The notes: generated by a model from the letters alone, not told the origin. Positions 7,775-17,207 are shown, counted from the first letter of the stretch. The stretch: 64,000 bases of DNA from Thalassobaculum_A sp040219615 (GCF_040219615.1 NZ_JAVJSE010000029.1:62001-126000); one strand, 5' to 3'. A program made the numbers and translations.

Positions 7775-10700
7775 TCAGGCCTTGGCGGTCCCGCCGCCGG
7801 CCGGATCCAACGAGCCGTGCAGCAGGCGCCGGGCCTCGGCGTCGCTCGGCGCCTCGACCAGCGGCCTACGGACCTTGCGGGTGGCGAGGGTGTAGGTGGC
7901 CGGCACCACGAACAGCGACAGCAGGGTGCCGACGATCAGGCCGCCGATCAGCACCACGCCGATCTGCAGGCGGCCGTTCGAGCCCGAGCCGACGTTGTAG
8001 ATCAGCGGCAGGGCGCCGACGATCATCGACACCGTGGTCATCAGGATCGGCCGCAGCCGGGTGACCGAGGCTTCCATCGCCGCCTCGCGGATGCTCCGGC
8101 CCTCGTCGCGCAGCTGATTGGCGAACTCGGTCACCAGGATGCCCTGCTTGGCGACCAGCCCGACCAGGGTGATCAGGCCGATGCCGCTGTAAAGGTTCAG
8201 GCTGCCGCCGGCCTCGACCAGGCCGAACAGGCTGCCGAGCACCGAGAACGGCACCACCAGCAGCACGATGAACGGGTCGCGGAAGCTCTCGAACTGGGCG
8301 GCCAGGAAGCCGTAGATGAACAGGAAGGACAGCAGGAACACCAGGCCGGCGGTGGCGTCGGCGTCCTTGAGCTGGCGCGACGGCCCGGTCCAGTCGATCG
8401 TGTAGCCGGCCGGCAGCACCTTGCGGACCGCCGGTTCCAGCTCGGCCAGCACGGTGCCGAGCGAGGCACCCGCCGTCACTGCCGCGGACAGCGTCGCCGA
8501 GCGCTGGCCGTCGAAATGCGCCAGCTGGTCGGCGCCGACGTCGTGCGACAGGGTCACCAGCCGGCGCAGCGGGATCAGCCCGCCCTTGTCGTCCGCCACC
8601 TCCACCAGGCCGATGCCTTCCTCCTGGCTGACCACCCGGTCGTCGAGCTCGACGATCACGTTGTAGTTCCGGGTACCATAGGTGAAGGTCGAGACCCGGT
8701 AGTCACCGAGCGCGGCCGCCACCGTGTTCGCCAGCGCGGTCACGTCGACCCCGAGGTCGCCGGCCAGGTCGCGGTCGATCTCGACCGACAGCCGCGGGGT
8801 GGTGAGCCGCAGGTTGCTGGTCGGGCCCGACACCCCGGTCACGCTCGCCGCCGCCGCCAGCACGTCGTCCATCACCGCCGCGAGCGCCGGGTAGTCGCCG
8901 GTCGACTTGATCACCATCTGCACCGGCAGCTGACCGCCGCCCGACAGCACGCCGGGATCGACGACGCTGATGTCGATGCCGGGCAGGACCCGCAGCGCCG
9001 GCTCGATGGCGGCCCCGATCTCGGCCGCCGACCGGCTGCGCTCGGCGAGCGGCTTCAGCAACAGGATCGCGTAGCCGGACCTGGAGTCGGGACTGCCGAG
9101 CAGGATCAGCGTGCCGGCCCGTTCCGGCACCGTGTCGTAGACCGCGGCGATCGCCTGGCCGTTCGCCTCCAGGGTCGAATAGGCCGACCCGGGCGCGCCC
9201 GAGAAGGTCGCCATCACGTAGCCCTGGTCCTCGGTCGGGGCCAGCTCCGACGGCAGGGTGCGGGCTGCCGCCACGGCGACTGCACCGACCGCCACGAACA
9301 CCACATAGACCACCCAGCGCTGGGCCAGCGCCCCGTTCAGGATGCGCCGGTAGCCGTCCTCGAGCACCGTCATCGGGCGGCGACGCCGGCCGGCAGGCCG
9401 CGGCTTGTCCGGCATCAGGATGCGCGAGCACATCATCGGCGACAGGGTGCGCGAGATGAAGCCGGACAGCACCACGGCCGCCGCCAGCGTGAAGGCGAAC
9501 TCCTGGAACAGGGCGCCCATCAGCCCCGGCAGGAAGCCGATCGGAAGGTAGACCGAGGCGAGGGTGAGCGTGGTCGCGACCACCGCGAAGCCGATCTCGC
9601 GGCTGCCGACGAAGGCGGCGGTGATCGGGTCGAGGCCGCGGCCGATGTGACGCTGGACATTCTCGACGTCGACAATCGCGTCGTCGACCACCAGCCCGAC
9701 CGACAGCACGATCGCCAGCAGCGAGAAGATGTTCAGGCTGTAGCCCATCACCATCATGAAGGCGAGCGTGCCGATCAGGGACAGCGGGATGGTGACCACG
9801 GTGACCGCCGAGGCCCGCCACGAGCCCAGGAACAGCACCACCACCACGATCACCAGGCCGACCGCGTCGCGCAGGGTGGCGAACACCTCGTCGACCGACT
9901 GCCTGATCGACTCGGTGCTGTCGAAGAACGGCTCGATGGAGACGTCGCCCGGCAGCGACTGCCGGACCTCCGGCAATGCCTTCATGACGGCGTCCGAGAC
10001 GGCCAGCGCGTTCGCGCCCGACTGCCGCAGCACGCCGACCGCCAGTCCCGGCTTGCCGTCGATCAGCACGCCGGTGCGGATGTCGTCGGCCTCCACCGTC
10101 ACCGTGGCGATGTCCTCCACGCGCACCAGGTAGTGATCGGACGACCGCAGCACGATCCGGCGGAAGGCGTCGGCCGTGGCGAGCGCGGTGTCGGCGATCA
10201 CGTCGATCCGCAGGCCGGCCTCCTCGACGCTGCCGGCCGGCACGACCGCGCTCTGCCGGATCACCGCCGAACGGACCGCCTCGGGCGTCAGCCCGTAGGC
10301 GTCCATCCGGATCGGGTCGAGCTTGATGTGCATGGCGTATTTGCGCTCGCCGAGCAGCATCACCGATGCCACCCCGGGCAGGGTCGACAGCGGTGTGCGG
10401 ATCACCGAGTCCATCACCTCGGTCAGTTCCATGGCCGAGCGGCCGGTGCCGGTGAGCGACAGGTAGAGGATCGGCGCGGCATCGACGCTGAGCTGCGTGA
10501 CCACCGGCGACAGGGCTTCGGTCGGCAGTTGGTCGGCGATCGCCGCCACCTGGGCGCGCACCTCGGCGACCGCGGCCGACGCCTGCACGTCGCCCTTGAA
10601 GGTCACCGTGACGGTGCTGAGCCCGGACGCGCTGACCGAACTGAAGTAGTCGACCGCGTCGATCGAGGACACGGCATCCTCGATCCGGGTGGTGATCTCG

Positions 10701-10882
10701 ACCTCCACTTCCTCGGAGGCGGCACCCGGATAGGAGGTCGTGACCGTGGCCAGCGGCACCTCGAACTGCGGCAGTTCGCGGACCGACAGCTGGGTGAGCG
10801 CATACAACCCGAGCACGGCCAGCAGGGCGTTCAGGATGATCGCGAATACCGGGCGGCGGATGAAGAAGTCGGAGAGCTGCAT
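7775..10882 (-). CDS. RND efflux transporter permease (HAE1/AcrB superfamily)
   Basis: A 1035-residue inner-membrane proton-driven pump. It starts with MQLSDFFIRRPVFAIILNAL, the standard amphipathic start and first helix of RND pumps, and shows the two internally repeated halves, each with a large periplasmic loop. The proton-relay acidic pair in TM4 is visible in GLVVDDAIVDVEN, and the second half ends with GALPLIYNVGSGSNGRLQIGV. It would form a trimer and export drugs, lipophilic acids or secondary metabolites together with the adaptor encoded immediately upstream. The ATG at 10880-10882 overlaps the adaptor stop by one base (TGATG), so the pair is translationally coupled. No outer-membrane factor gene is present beside it. 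A role in exporting the polyketide encoded 5 kb away is possible but not shown. Confidence 0.93.
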   Translation of the reverse strand: MQLSDFFIRRPVFAIILNALLAVLGLYALTQLSVRELPQFEVPLATVTTSYPGAASEEVEVEITTRIEDAVSSIDAVDYFSSVSASGLSTVTVTFKGDVQASAAVAEVRAQVAAIADQLPTEALSPVVTQLSVDAAPILYLSLTGTGRSAMELTEVMDSVIRTPLSTLPGVASVMLLGERKYAMHIKLDPIRMDAYGLTPEAVRSAVIRQSAVVPAGSVEEAGLRIDVIADTALATADAFRRIVLRSSDHYLVRVEDIATVTVEADDIRTGVLIDGKPGLAVGVLRQSGANALAVSDAVMKALPEVRQSLPGDVSIEPFFDSTESIRQSVDEVFATLRDAVGLVIVVVVLFLGSWRASAVTVVTIPLSLIGTLAFMMVMGYSLNIFSLLAIVLSVGLVVDDAIVDVENVQRHIGRGLDPITAAFVGSREIGFAVVATTLTLASVYLPIGFLPGLMGALFQEFAFTLAAAVVLSGFISRTLSPMMCSRILMPDKPRPAGRRRRPMTVLEDGYRRILNGALAQRWVVYVVFVAVGAVAVAAARTLPSELAPTEDQGYVMATFSGAPGSAYSTLEANGQAIAAVYDTVPERAGTLILLGSPDSRSGYAILLLKPLAERSRSAAEIGAAIEPALRVLPGIDISVVDPGVLSGGGQLPVQMVIKSTGDYPALAAVMDDVLAAAASVTGVSGPTSNLRLTTPRLSVEIDRDLAGDLGVDVTALANTVAAALGDYRVSTFTYGTRNYNVIVELDDRVVSQEEGIGLVEVADDKGGLIPLRRLVTLSHDVGADQLAHFDGQRSATLSAAVTAGASLGTVLAELEPAVRKVLPAGYTIDWTGPSRQLKDADATAGLVFLLSFLFIYGFLAAQFESFRDPFIVLLVVPFSVLGSLFGLVEAGGSLNLYSGIGLITLVGLVAKQGILVTEFANQLRDEGRSIREAAMEASVTRLRPILMTTVSMIVGALPLIYNVGSGSNGRLQIGVVLIGGLIVGTLLSLFVVPATYTLATRKVRRPLVEAPSDAEARRLLHGSLDPAGGGTAKA

Positions 10883-11958
10883 CAGCTCTTACCCGGCGTG
10901 CCGCCCTCGACCACCCGGACGGCCGAGCCGCTGCGGATGTTGAACCGCCCGCGGGTCACAACCGCGTCGCCGGCGGCCAGGCCGGCGCGGATCTCGATCA
11001 TGTCGCCGTTCTCGGTGCCGAGTTCGACCGCCACCCGCTCGGCCTTGCCGTCCTTGATCCGGTAGACGTAGTTCCCGGTCAGTTCGTAGACCAGCGCCTC
11101 CTTCGGCACCAGCAGGGCGCCCGGCCGCTCTGCCAGGGTCAGGGTGAGGCGCGCGAACATGCCCGGGCGCAGCACGTCGCCGGCGTTCGGGATCTCGCCG
11201 CGCAGCTCCATGCTGCGGGACGCCTCGTCGAGTTCCGGGTCGATGAACGACACCACGCCCTCGGCCGGTTCGGCCACGCCGTCGATCTTGGCCGTGAACA
11301 CGGAACCAGTCCGGACCTGTTCGACGACACTGCCGGGAAGATGGAAGTCCACGTACAGGACCTCGGTCGACAGCAGCGTCATCACCACGTCGCCCGGCTG
11401 CACATAGGAGCCGACATCGTAGCCGGTGCGCCCGACCCGGCCGCCGAACGGCGCCGTGAAGGTCCGGTGCTCGACCTCCACCTCGCTGCGGGCGACCGTC
11501 GAGCGAGCGGCGGCGACCCCGGCCCTGGCCTCGTCCAACTGCGACTGGGCCACGATGCCGCGTCCCGACAGGGCCTTGGCGCGATTGAACTTCTCGGTCT
11601 CGAACTGGAGCTGGGCCCTGGCGTCCTCCAGGGCGGCCTTCTCGATGGTCGAGTCCAGGACCAGCAGGACGTCACCCTCCGCGACCCTGCCGCCCTCCTG
11701 CGCCGGCAGGGCCACGATGTGACCGGTCTCCGGCGGCGTCACGTCGACCTTGTACTGCGCATACAGGGTGCCGACGGCTATCAGCCGGTCGACCGCCGTC
11801 CCGATGGCGACCGGTGCCGTCGCCACGGCGATCGCGACCGATGCCGTGTCGGTGGTGGCCGACTGCCTGCGGCCGACCGTCTCGTACCAGAACACGCCGG
11901 CTCCAGCAGCCGCCACGGCCGCCAGCGAAACCACGATCCCGATCAGCCTGCTTCGCAT
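10882..11958 (-). CDS. RND efflux periplasmic adaptor subunit (membrane fusion protein)
   Basis: A 358-residue HlyD/AcrA-type adaptor. An N-terminal signal-anchor (RLIGIVVSLAAVAAAGAGVFW) is followed by the first half-lipoyl strand, a coiled-coil hairpin (KAALEDARAQLQFETEKFNRAK ... SQLDEARAGVAAARSTVARSEVEVE, about residues 110-170) and the second lipoyl half with FTAPFGGRVGRTGYDVGSYVQPGD. It would bridge the inner-membrane pump to an outer-membrane channel. Start at ATG 11958 follows CGGAG at a good distance; another ATG lies 21 bases upstream. It is the first gene of the two-gene pump operon. Confidence 0.92.
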   Translation of the reverse strand: MRSRLIGIVVSLAAVAAAGAGVFWYETVGRRQSATTDTASVAIAVATAPVAIGTAVDRLIAVGTLYAQYKVDVTPPETGHIVALPAQEGGRVAEGDVLLVLDSTIEKAALEDARAQLQFETEKFNRAKALSGRGIVAQSQLDEARAGVAAARSTVARSEVEVEHRTFTAPFGGRVGRTGYDVGSYVQPGDVVMTLLSTEVLYVDFHLPGSVVEQVRTGSVFTAKIDGVAEPAEGVVSFIDPELDEASRSMELRGEIPNAGDVLRPGMFARLTLTLAERPGALLVPKEALVYELTGNYVYRIKDGKAERVAVELGTENGDMIEIRAGLAAGDAVVTRGRFNIRSGSAVRVVEGGTPGKS

Positions 11959-12118
11959 GTTCTCCGTGCCGGCAAGCATTTGCCGCAGGATCGTCGCACG
12001 GCGTCCCCTGGATCGCGAACTCAATCGACGACGCCGTCCCGGCCGGTGCTGCCGCCTTGCGACCTGCCCCTCCGGTGTCCCCCAGGCTGGTCAGCCGGCG
12101 ACGGCCGGCAAGAACCAC

Positions 12119-12394
12119 TCAGTCGTCGTCGTCATCGTCGTCCATCATGCCGCGGAGGCTCCACTCCTCCCGCACCACGACGACGACGGTCTGCGCGTCG
12201 GCATTCAGCACGCCCTGCTCCTGCAGGCTGGCGACGGCATCCTCGACCTTCTCCATCAGGCGACCCTCGCCCTTGCGGAGCTTCTTGACGCGCTTGCGCC
12301 GATGCTCGCCGAGGTCGAGGACGCAGACGATCCCGGATTCCGGCTCGTCGGCGGGTTTCTTGGCTTCCGCGGTCGCGGCGGTGGCAGCACTCAT
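12119..12394 (-). CDS. Small conserved protein, DUF6200-like, with poly-aspartate tail
   Basis: A 91-residue hydrophilic protein. The core CVLDLGEHRRKRVKKLRKGEG is what I recall for the DUF6200 family, whose function is unknown; this assignment is from memory and should be tested. The C-terminus ends with two methionines and seven aspartates encoded by a GAC/GAT triplet run (12119-12140), so the tail length may vary between strains. No membrane segment or signal peptide is present. It lies 56 bases downstream of the other small gene on the same strand, so the pair is probably one operon. The very basic centre and very acidic tail suggest protein-protein contact, but no activity can be read from the sequence. 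Confidence 0.7.
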   Translation of the reverse strand: MSAATAATAEAKKPADEPESGIVCVLDLGEHRRKRVKKLRKGEGRLMEKVEDAVASLQEQGVLNADAQTVVVVVREEWSLRGMMDDDDDDD

Positions 12395-12450
12395 TGCCCG
12401 ATCCTTTCCGTGATTGCGCCCCGGCTGGGCCGGCGGACGGTCTCAAGCGT

Positions 12451-12825
12451 TCACTTCGACTTCCGGATGACCTTGCGAAGATTGCGGCCGAGATCGCGGA
12501 TCCAGCCGTTGCGCTTCTCCCGGTTCGAGTGGTCATGCAGCGCCAGGTACATCGACAGCGCACGGGAGCGCCGGCGGGCGTATTTGCGGACCCGCCGCTC
12601 CAGCGGACGCAGCCACTTGGACTGCTTCTTGCGCGGCCCGAGTTCCTCGGTCAGCACACCGCGCCACGCCCGGCCGGTGGGCTCGATCGCGACGAACTTC
12701 ATGCCGATGTCGTCCAGCACGTCGTCATCGTCGGACACATAGACCTCGCGGGAGCGACGCCGCCCGGCCGCATCACGCCGGATCACCACGATCCGCTCAA
12801 TATCGTCGCTAAGCCTCAGACTCAT
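12451..12825 (-). CDS. Small conserved hypothetical protein (DUF6312-like)
   Basis: A 124-residue basic, soluble protein. It starts MSLRLSDDIERIVVIRRDAA and ends in a lysine/arginine-rich part (RPLERRVRKYARRRSRALS, then HDHSNREKRNGWIRDLGRN). I associate this pattern with DUF6312, a family of unknown function, from memory only. The ATG at 12825 has an excellent ribosome binding site (AGGAGG, 10 bases upstream), which settles the start against longer upstream frames. It is the first gene of the two-gene set with the poly-aspartate protein; the divergent neighbour is the UbiB-like gene. The basic C-terminus could bind nucleic acid or the acidic tail of its neighbour; this is a guess. Confidence 0.68.
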   Translation of the reverse strand: MSLRLSDDIERIVVIRRDAAGRRRSREVYVSDDDDVLDDIGMKFVAIEPTGRAWRGVLTEELGPRKKQSKWLRPLERRVRKYARRRSRALSMYLALHDHSNREKRNGWIRDLGRNLRKVIRKSK

Positions 12826-13256
12826 GGCGCCGTGCCTCCTCTTGCCGCCGTCCACGCCCTGCCAGTCCGGTCGAAGCATAGCGCCAACCGGGCCGGGAAG
12901 CCACGGCCGCGATCACAACGTCTCGCTGCAACGGCATCCCGTCGACCGACGGCCACCACTGCGTCGGAAAGGCGCCGCGGGACGTCGGTTTCCTGCACGA
13001 CATGGAACCATGAACCCGCCGTCCCGTCGACGTGAATTGCGCCGGCGATGCTTGCAACCGTCAATCCTGACAGGTCACTATGGCCACCGAATCGTCGCCG
13101 GCCGGCCGAACCGGGCCGACGGCGACGCCGGGCGACATCGGGCGGCGTCGATACTGCCTGACTACACGAAATGAGCGATCGCGATGACGCGCCGACCGCG
13201 ACCCGGCATGCTTGGCCGGACGACCTGCCCCCGACCGGCCGACGGCGGCCCAGCCC
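12826..13256. other. 431-bp divergent intergenic region
   Basis: This gap separates the leftward pair of small genes from the rightward UbiB-like gene and so must hold two promoters. I found no convincing -35/-10 pair; a TTGCAA at 13052 has no good -10 partner. It is less GC-biased than the flanks in places (13050-13085, 13150-13175). A short frame with ATG at 13171 runs into the UbiB gene in another frame and looks like a shadow. Confidence 0.5.
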
Positions 13257-15035
13257 ATGCTCGATGAGACCCTGCTGCCGACGCTCCTCGAACGGGCGAA
13301 GGAGCGCCAGCCGGTCGAAATCCGCGAGCCGGACCCGGAACCCCGGTTCGCGTTCGCCCGGGTGCTCGGGAGCTTCGGCGGCCACATCCTGGGCTGCTGG
13401 TTCAAGAAACTGGCCGGGCGCAGCGATCCGGATGCCGAGGCGGTCCGGCTGCGCCAGGTGTTCGAGAATCTCGGCGGGCTGTGGATCAAGATCGGCCAGT
13501 TGGCCTCGCTGCGCACCGACGTGTTCTCCGAGCCGACCTGCCGGGAACTCGCGAGGCTCCAGCATCAGGCCATCGGCTTCCCGCTGCCGCTGGTCGAGGA
13601 CATCCTCCGACAGGTCTACGGCGCCGAACTCGATTCGATCTTCCAGTACTTCTCGGAGGAGCCGATCGCCGCCGCCTCGATCAGCCAGGTCCACCTCGCC
13701 CTGCTCCGGGAACCGAACGTGGTGGTGGCGGTCAAGGTGCGGCGACCGACCGCCGAACGCTCCTTCCTGCGCGACCTCAGGCACATCAAGCGGCTGATCG
13801 GGATCATCGACTTCCTCGGCATCGGCGAGCACCTGCATCTCGACGACGCCCTCTGGGAACTCGAGCAGATGGTCCGCGAGGAGCTCGACTTCCGCTTCGA
13901 GGCCGCCAACACCAAGCGGATGCGCAAGAGCCTCAAGGACCACAACGTCTACGTCCCTCGGGTGTTCCGGTCGGTCTCCAACCGGCTGGTGCTGGTGACC
14001 GAGTTCATCGACGGCGTGCTGATGTCGGACTTCATCCGGATCGGCCAGAACGATCCGAAGCGGGTCGAGCACTGGTGCCGGGTCAACAACGTCGATCCGG
14101 AGAAGGTCGGCAAGCGACTGTTCCGCTCGGTGCTGCGCCAGATCCTCGAGGACAACCTGTTCCACGCCGACGTCCATCCCGGGAACATCATCCTGCTGCG
14201 CGACAGCAGGTTCGTGCTGATCGACTTCGGCACCATCGGCTTCTGCGAGCGCGAGATGCTGGCGAACTACAAGGTCAGCCTGCAGGCCATGGCCCAGAAG
14301 GACTTCGGCAAGGCCGCGGAGGTCATGCTGCGGCTGGCGATCGCGCCGCCGTCGCTCGGCGACGTCAAGAACCTGCGCCGCGACCTGGTGCGGACCTACC
14401 GCGACTGGGAAGGGCGCACGCACCTGACCGGGGTCGGGTACCACGAGCGCTCGCTGGGCGCCGCCGGTGCCGAGGCCGGCCGGATCATGACGCGCTACCG
14501 GGTGACCCTGAGCTGGGCCTTCATGCGGATCAACCGGACCTGGACGACCATGGACGCGTCGCTCAGCTACCTGATCCCCAACGCCAACTACATCGAGCTG
14601 TTCAGCGGCTATTTCGAGGCGTCGAGGCGCCGGCACATGGCGCCGCGGCGGGTGCTGCGCGGGGTGGTGTCGACGGTCGGCCGGGTCGCGTCCCGGGTCG
14701 ACGAGTACAACGCGGCGCTGGAGCAGCTGGTCCGACGGCAGCAACTGTACAGCACCATCATCGGCAGCACGTCGGAACGCATCGTCCGGGCGATCACCAC
14801 CTTCCTGCGGTTCGTCCGGCTGATGCTCACGCTGGCATTCTCCGCCGGGCTGGTTTCCTTTGTGATCCTGCACCACGACAGCCTCGTACCCGAACACGAG
14901 CCGATCTTCCTCGACCGGTTCGCCAAGCAGCTCGAAGGCGTTCCCTACGAGTGGTGGTGGGTCATCCTGACGGTGCTGATCGCGGCGAACTTCGCCTTCA
15001 AGAAGATCGTCCGGCGGCTGGAGAACCGGCCCTGA
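13257..15035 (+). CDS. ABC1/UbiB-family atypical kinase-like membrane protein
   Basis: About 592 residues. The family hallmarks are all visible: WIKIGQLASLR (KxGQ motif, near residue 77), the alanine-rich loop AAASISQVHLA, the lysine in VAVKVRRP, HADVHPGN (near 303) and the DFG-like LIDFGTIG (near 323). Two C-terminal hydrophobic helices (RLMLTLAFSAGLVSFVIL and WWWVILTVLIAANFAF) anchor it in the membrane. Known members support ubiquinone or other lipid metabolism through ATPase activity. This copy has no ubiquinone genes beside it; it stands alone 85 bases before the methyltransferase that opens the biosynthetic locus. ATG 13257 is used although its ribosome site is weak; a TTG at 13212 would add 15 residues. 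Whether it belongs to the biosynthetic locus is unknown. Confidence 0.85.
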   Translation: MLDETLLPTLLERAKERQPVEIREPDPEPRFAFARVLGSFGGHILGCWFKKLAGRSDPDAEAVRLRQVFENLGGLWIKIGQLASLRTDVFSEPTCRELARLQHQAIGFPLPLVEDILRQVYGAELDSIFQYFSEEPIAAASISQVHLALLREPNVVVAVKVRRPTAERSFLRDLRHIKRLIGIIDFLGIGEHLHLDDALWELEQMVREELDFRFEAANTKRMRKSLKDHNVYVPRVFRSVSNRLVLVTEFIDGVLMSDFIRIGQNDPKRVEHWCRVNNVDPEKVGKRLFRSVLRQILEDNLFHADVHPGNIILLRDSRFVLIDFGTIGFCEREMLANYKVSLQAMAQKDFGKAAEVMLRLAIAPPSLGDVKNLRRDLVRTYRDWEGRTHLTGVGYHERSLGAAGAEAGRIMTRYRVTLSWAFMRINRTWTTMDASLSYLIPNANYIELFSGYFEASRRRHMAPRRVLRGVVSTVGRVASRVDEYNAALEQLVRRQQLYSTIIGSTSERIVRAITTFLRFVRLMLTLAFSAGLVSFVILHHDSLVPEHEPIFLDRFAKQLEGVPYEWWWVILTVLIAANFAFKKIVRRLENRP

Positions 15036-15119
15036 TGCCGCAATCGACAGTGGCGCCGCCCGGTCACCGGTCGCTATGGTAACGGGCGATCGGCATTCGC
15101 CAGCGAGGAGCGCCAGCGC

Positions 15120-16013
15120 ATGACCGCCGGGTCTACGGCCAGCCGCCTCAGGGAGACATGGGGCTACCTGCGCTGGTTCTACTGGCCGTTCGGGGCGATG
15201 TCCGCCAGGGACATCTACGAACTGGTCTCGACCAACGCCTTCAGCAACGACGGCCTCTACCTGAACCTCGGCTACTGGAAGGACGCCGACACCATCGACG
15301 AGGCCTGCGAGGGCATGGCCCGGCTGCTGGCCGAGAGCGCCGGGTTCCGGCCCGAGGACACGGTGCTGGACGTCGGCTTCGGGTTCGGCGACCAGGACAT
15401 GTTCTGGGCCGAGAGCTTCGGTGTGAAGCGCATCGTCGGCCTCAACATCACCCCGTCGCAGGTCGAGACCGCCCGCCGGCGCGTCCGGGAGCGCGGGCTG
15501 GCGGACCGCATCGAACTGCTGGAGGCGTCCGCGACCGACATGCCGCTCGAGCCGGCGTCGGTCGACAAGGTGGTCGGTCTGGAATGCGCCTTCCATTTCG
15601 ACACCCGCGAGCGCTTCTTCCACGAGGCCTTCCGGGTGCTGCGCCCCGGTGGCCGGCTGGTGCTCGCCGACGTCGTGCCGAACGCGCCGCTCCCGCCCGG
15701 CCTCGGGCGCCGGATCCAGCGGATGAACTGGAACACCTTCTCGAAGAAATACTCGGTGCCGGCGGCCAATGCGGACAGCCACGACGGCTACCGCGGCAAG
15801 CTGGAGGGCGCCGGGTTCCGGGACGTCCGGATCGAGTCGATCCGCCATCACGTCTACCCCGGGCTGCACGCCTACATGAAGCGCGACCCGCGGATGCTCG
15901 CCCGGTTTCACCCGCTGGCGCGGTTCCCCTACAAGATGACCCTGCACTTCGATGCCGACCGGGTCTACTCGGCCTACGACTACGTGCTGGTCAGCGCCGA
16001 AAAGCCGGCCTGA
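15120..16013 (+). CDS. SAM-dependent small-molecule methyltransferase (class I)
   Basis: A 297-residue class I methyltransferase. Motif I is LDVGFGFGDQD (near residue 82), followed by the acidic residue region IVGLNITPSQVE and a late motif RVLRPGGRLVLADV. The N-terminal 60 residues carry aromatic text (WGYLRWFYWPFG) that may cover the active site, as in enzymes methylating hydrophobic substrates. The start ATG has GAGGAG about 9 bases upstream. The next gene, a P450, starts 12 bases after the stop, and the PKS-NRPS follows that, so the three are probably one operon and this enzyme is a likely O-, N- or C-methylating tailoring enzyme. The acceptor is unknown. Confidence 0.85.
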   Translation: MTAGSTASRLRETWGYLRWFYWPFGAMSARDIYELVSTNAFSNDGLYLNLGYWKDADTIDEACEGMARLLAESAGFRPEDTVLDVGFGFGDQDMFWAESFGVKRIVGLNITPSQVETARRRVRERGLADRIELLEASATDMPLEPASVDKVVGLECAFHFDTRERFFHEAFRVLRPGGRLVLADVVPNAPLPPGLGRRIQRMNWNTFSKKYSVPAANADSHDGYRGKLEGAGFRDVRIESIRHHVYPGLHAYMKRDPRMLARFHPLARFPYKMTLHFDADRVYSAYDYVLVSAEKPA

Positions 16014-16025
16014 CGGACGGCCGCC

Positions 16026-17207
16026 GTGGATACCGCAGGCATCACCGGCTTCGACCTCATGGACCCCGGGGTCCATGCCGATCCCTATCCGACCTACCGC
16101 TGGCTGCGCGAGCATGCGCCGGTCTACCGGGTGCCCGGTGCGCCGCTGTGGGTGCTGTCGCGCCATGCCGACATCGAGCAGGCGCTGCACGACCACCGGA
16201 CCTTCTCCTCCGACCTCGGCATGAAGGTGCCGCTGATGTCGATGGTAATGAAGGACCCGCCGGACCACACCCGGCTGCGGCAGACCGTCAACCGCGCCTT
16301 CACGCCGCGCAACATCCAGCACCTGGCGACCCGCATCGAGGCGGTCGCCGAGGACCTGGTCTCGGGGCTGGCCGGCCCCTGCGAGTTCGTGCAGGCCTTC
16401 GCGAACCCGCTGCCGGTCACGGTGATCTGCGAGATGCTGGGGGTGCCGCTGAAGCACCGGGCCCGCATGAACCGGTATGCCCGCGACGCCCTGCTGGCCA
16501 GCTTCGCCGCCACCGGCATGGGCAGCGCCGAGCTGCGGGCCGAAGCCGAGGCCGGGCTGGCCCGGCTGATGGAGATCCTGGACGAGGCGATCGCCCTGCA
16601 CCGGGCGTCGCCGAAGGACAACATCATCTCCGCCCTGGTGGCCGAAGAGGCGCGCGGCGTGGTCGACCACGGCGAGCTGCGCCACCTGTGCGCACTGCTG
16701 CTGATCGCCGGCCACGAGACCACCGCCAACCTGCTGGCCAACGGCGCCCACATCCTGGCCCGCGACCCCGACCTCTCGGCGCGGCTGCGGGCCGACCCGG
16801 CGCTGATCGCCGGCTTCGTCGAGGAGCTGGCGCGCACCAGGCCGCCGCTGCAGCGGCTGATGCGCCGCACCACGCGGGACGTCGAGATCGCCGGCACCAC
16901 GATCCCGGCGGAGTCCTCGGTCATGCTGCTGCCGGGCTCGGCCAACCGCGACGACAACGCCTGGGACGACCCGGAGGGATTCCGCATCGAGCGCGACAAC
17001 CGGCGGCACCTGGGCTTCGGAACCGGCATTCACGTCTGCCCCGGCGCCTCGCTCACCCGGCTCGAGGCGCGCATCGCTTTCGCGGTATTGTTGAAGCGCA
17101 CCCGGACGATCCTGCCGGACCCGAATCGTCCGCCGAGCCCGATCGTGGGTTACGGGGCGGGAAGTCTCGGCTGGAATCAGCTACCATTGATCGTGGAACC
17201 GCAATGA
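16026..17207 (+). CDS. Cytochrome P450 (bacterial class I type), tailoring candidate
   Basis: A 393-residue soluble P450. The haem-binding loop reads HLGFGTGIHVCPG with Cys338 as thiolate ligand, the I-helix oxygen motif is AGHETT, and the K-helix ExxR is ELAR. The order and length are those of bacterial soluble P450s that need a separate ferredoxin and reductase; neither is encoded nearby. The GTG start lies 12 bases after the methyltransferase stop; the PKS-NRPS starts 25 bases after the P450 stop. It therefore probably hydroxylates, epoxidises or otherwise oxidises the polyketide product or a precursor. Confidence 0.92.
   Translation: MDTAGITGFDLMDPGVHADPYPTYRWLREHAPVYRVPGAPLWVLSRHADIEQALHDHRTFSSDLGMKVPLMSMVMKDPPDHTRLRQTVNRAFTPRNIQHLATRIEAVAEDLVSGLAGPCEFVQAFANPLPVTVICEMLGVPLKHRARMNRYARDALLASFAATGMGSAELRAEAEAGLARLMEILDEAIALHRASPKDNIISALVAEEARGVVDHGELRHLCALLLIAGHETTANLLANGAHILARDPDLSARLRADPALIAGFVEELARTRPPLQRLMRRTTRDVEIAGTTIPAESSVMLLPGSANRDDNAWDDPEGFRIERDNRRHLGFGTGIHVCPGASLTRLEARIAFAVLLKRTRTILPDPNRPPSPIVGYGAGSLGWNQLPLIVEPQ

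Noticed and set aside
13052..13080. TTGCAA as a -35 box for the UbiB-like gene
   Set aside because: No acceptable -10 box at 16-18 bases distance.
13171..13797. ATG and open frame at the beginning of the UbiB-like gene, different frame
   Set aside because: Arg/Ser-rich shadow text; it overlaps the conserved N-terminal part of the UbiB-like protein.
12822..17033. A very long open frame on the minus strand opposite the UbiB, methyltransferase and P450 genes
   Set aside because: High GC creates long stop-free antisense frames. Its product is low-complexity His/Gln/Gly/Arg-rich text without any domain, and the plus-strand genes have full domain signatures.
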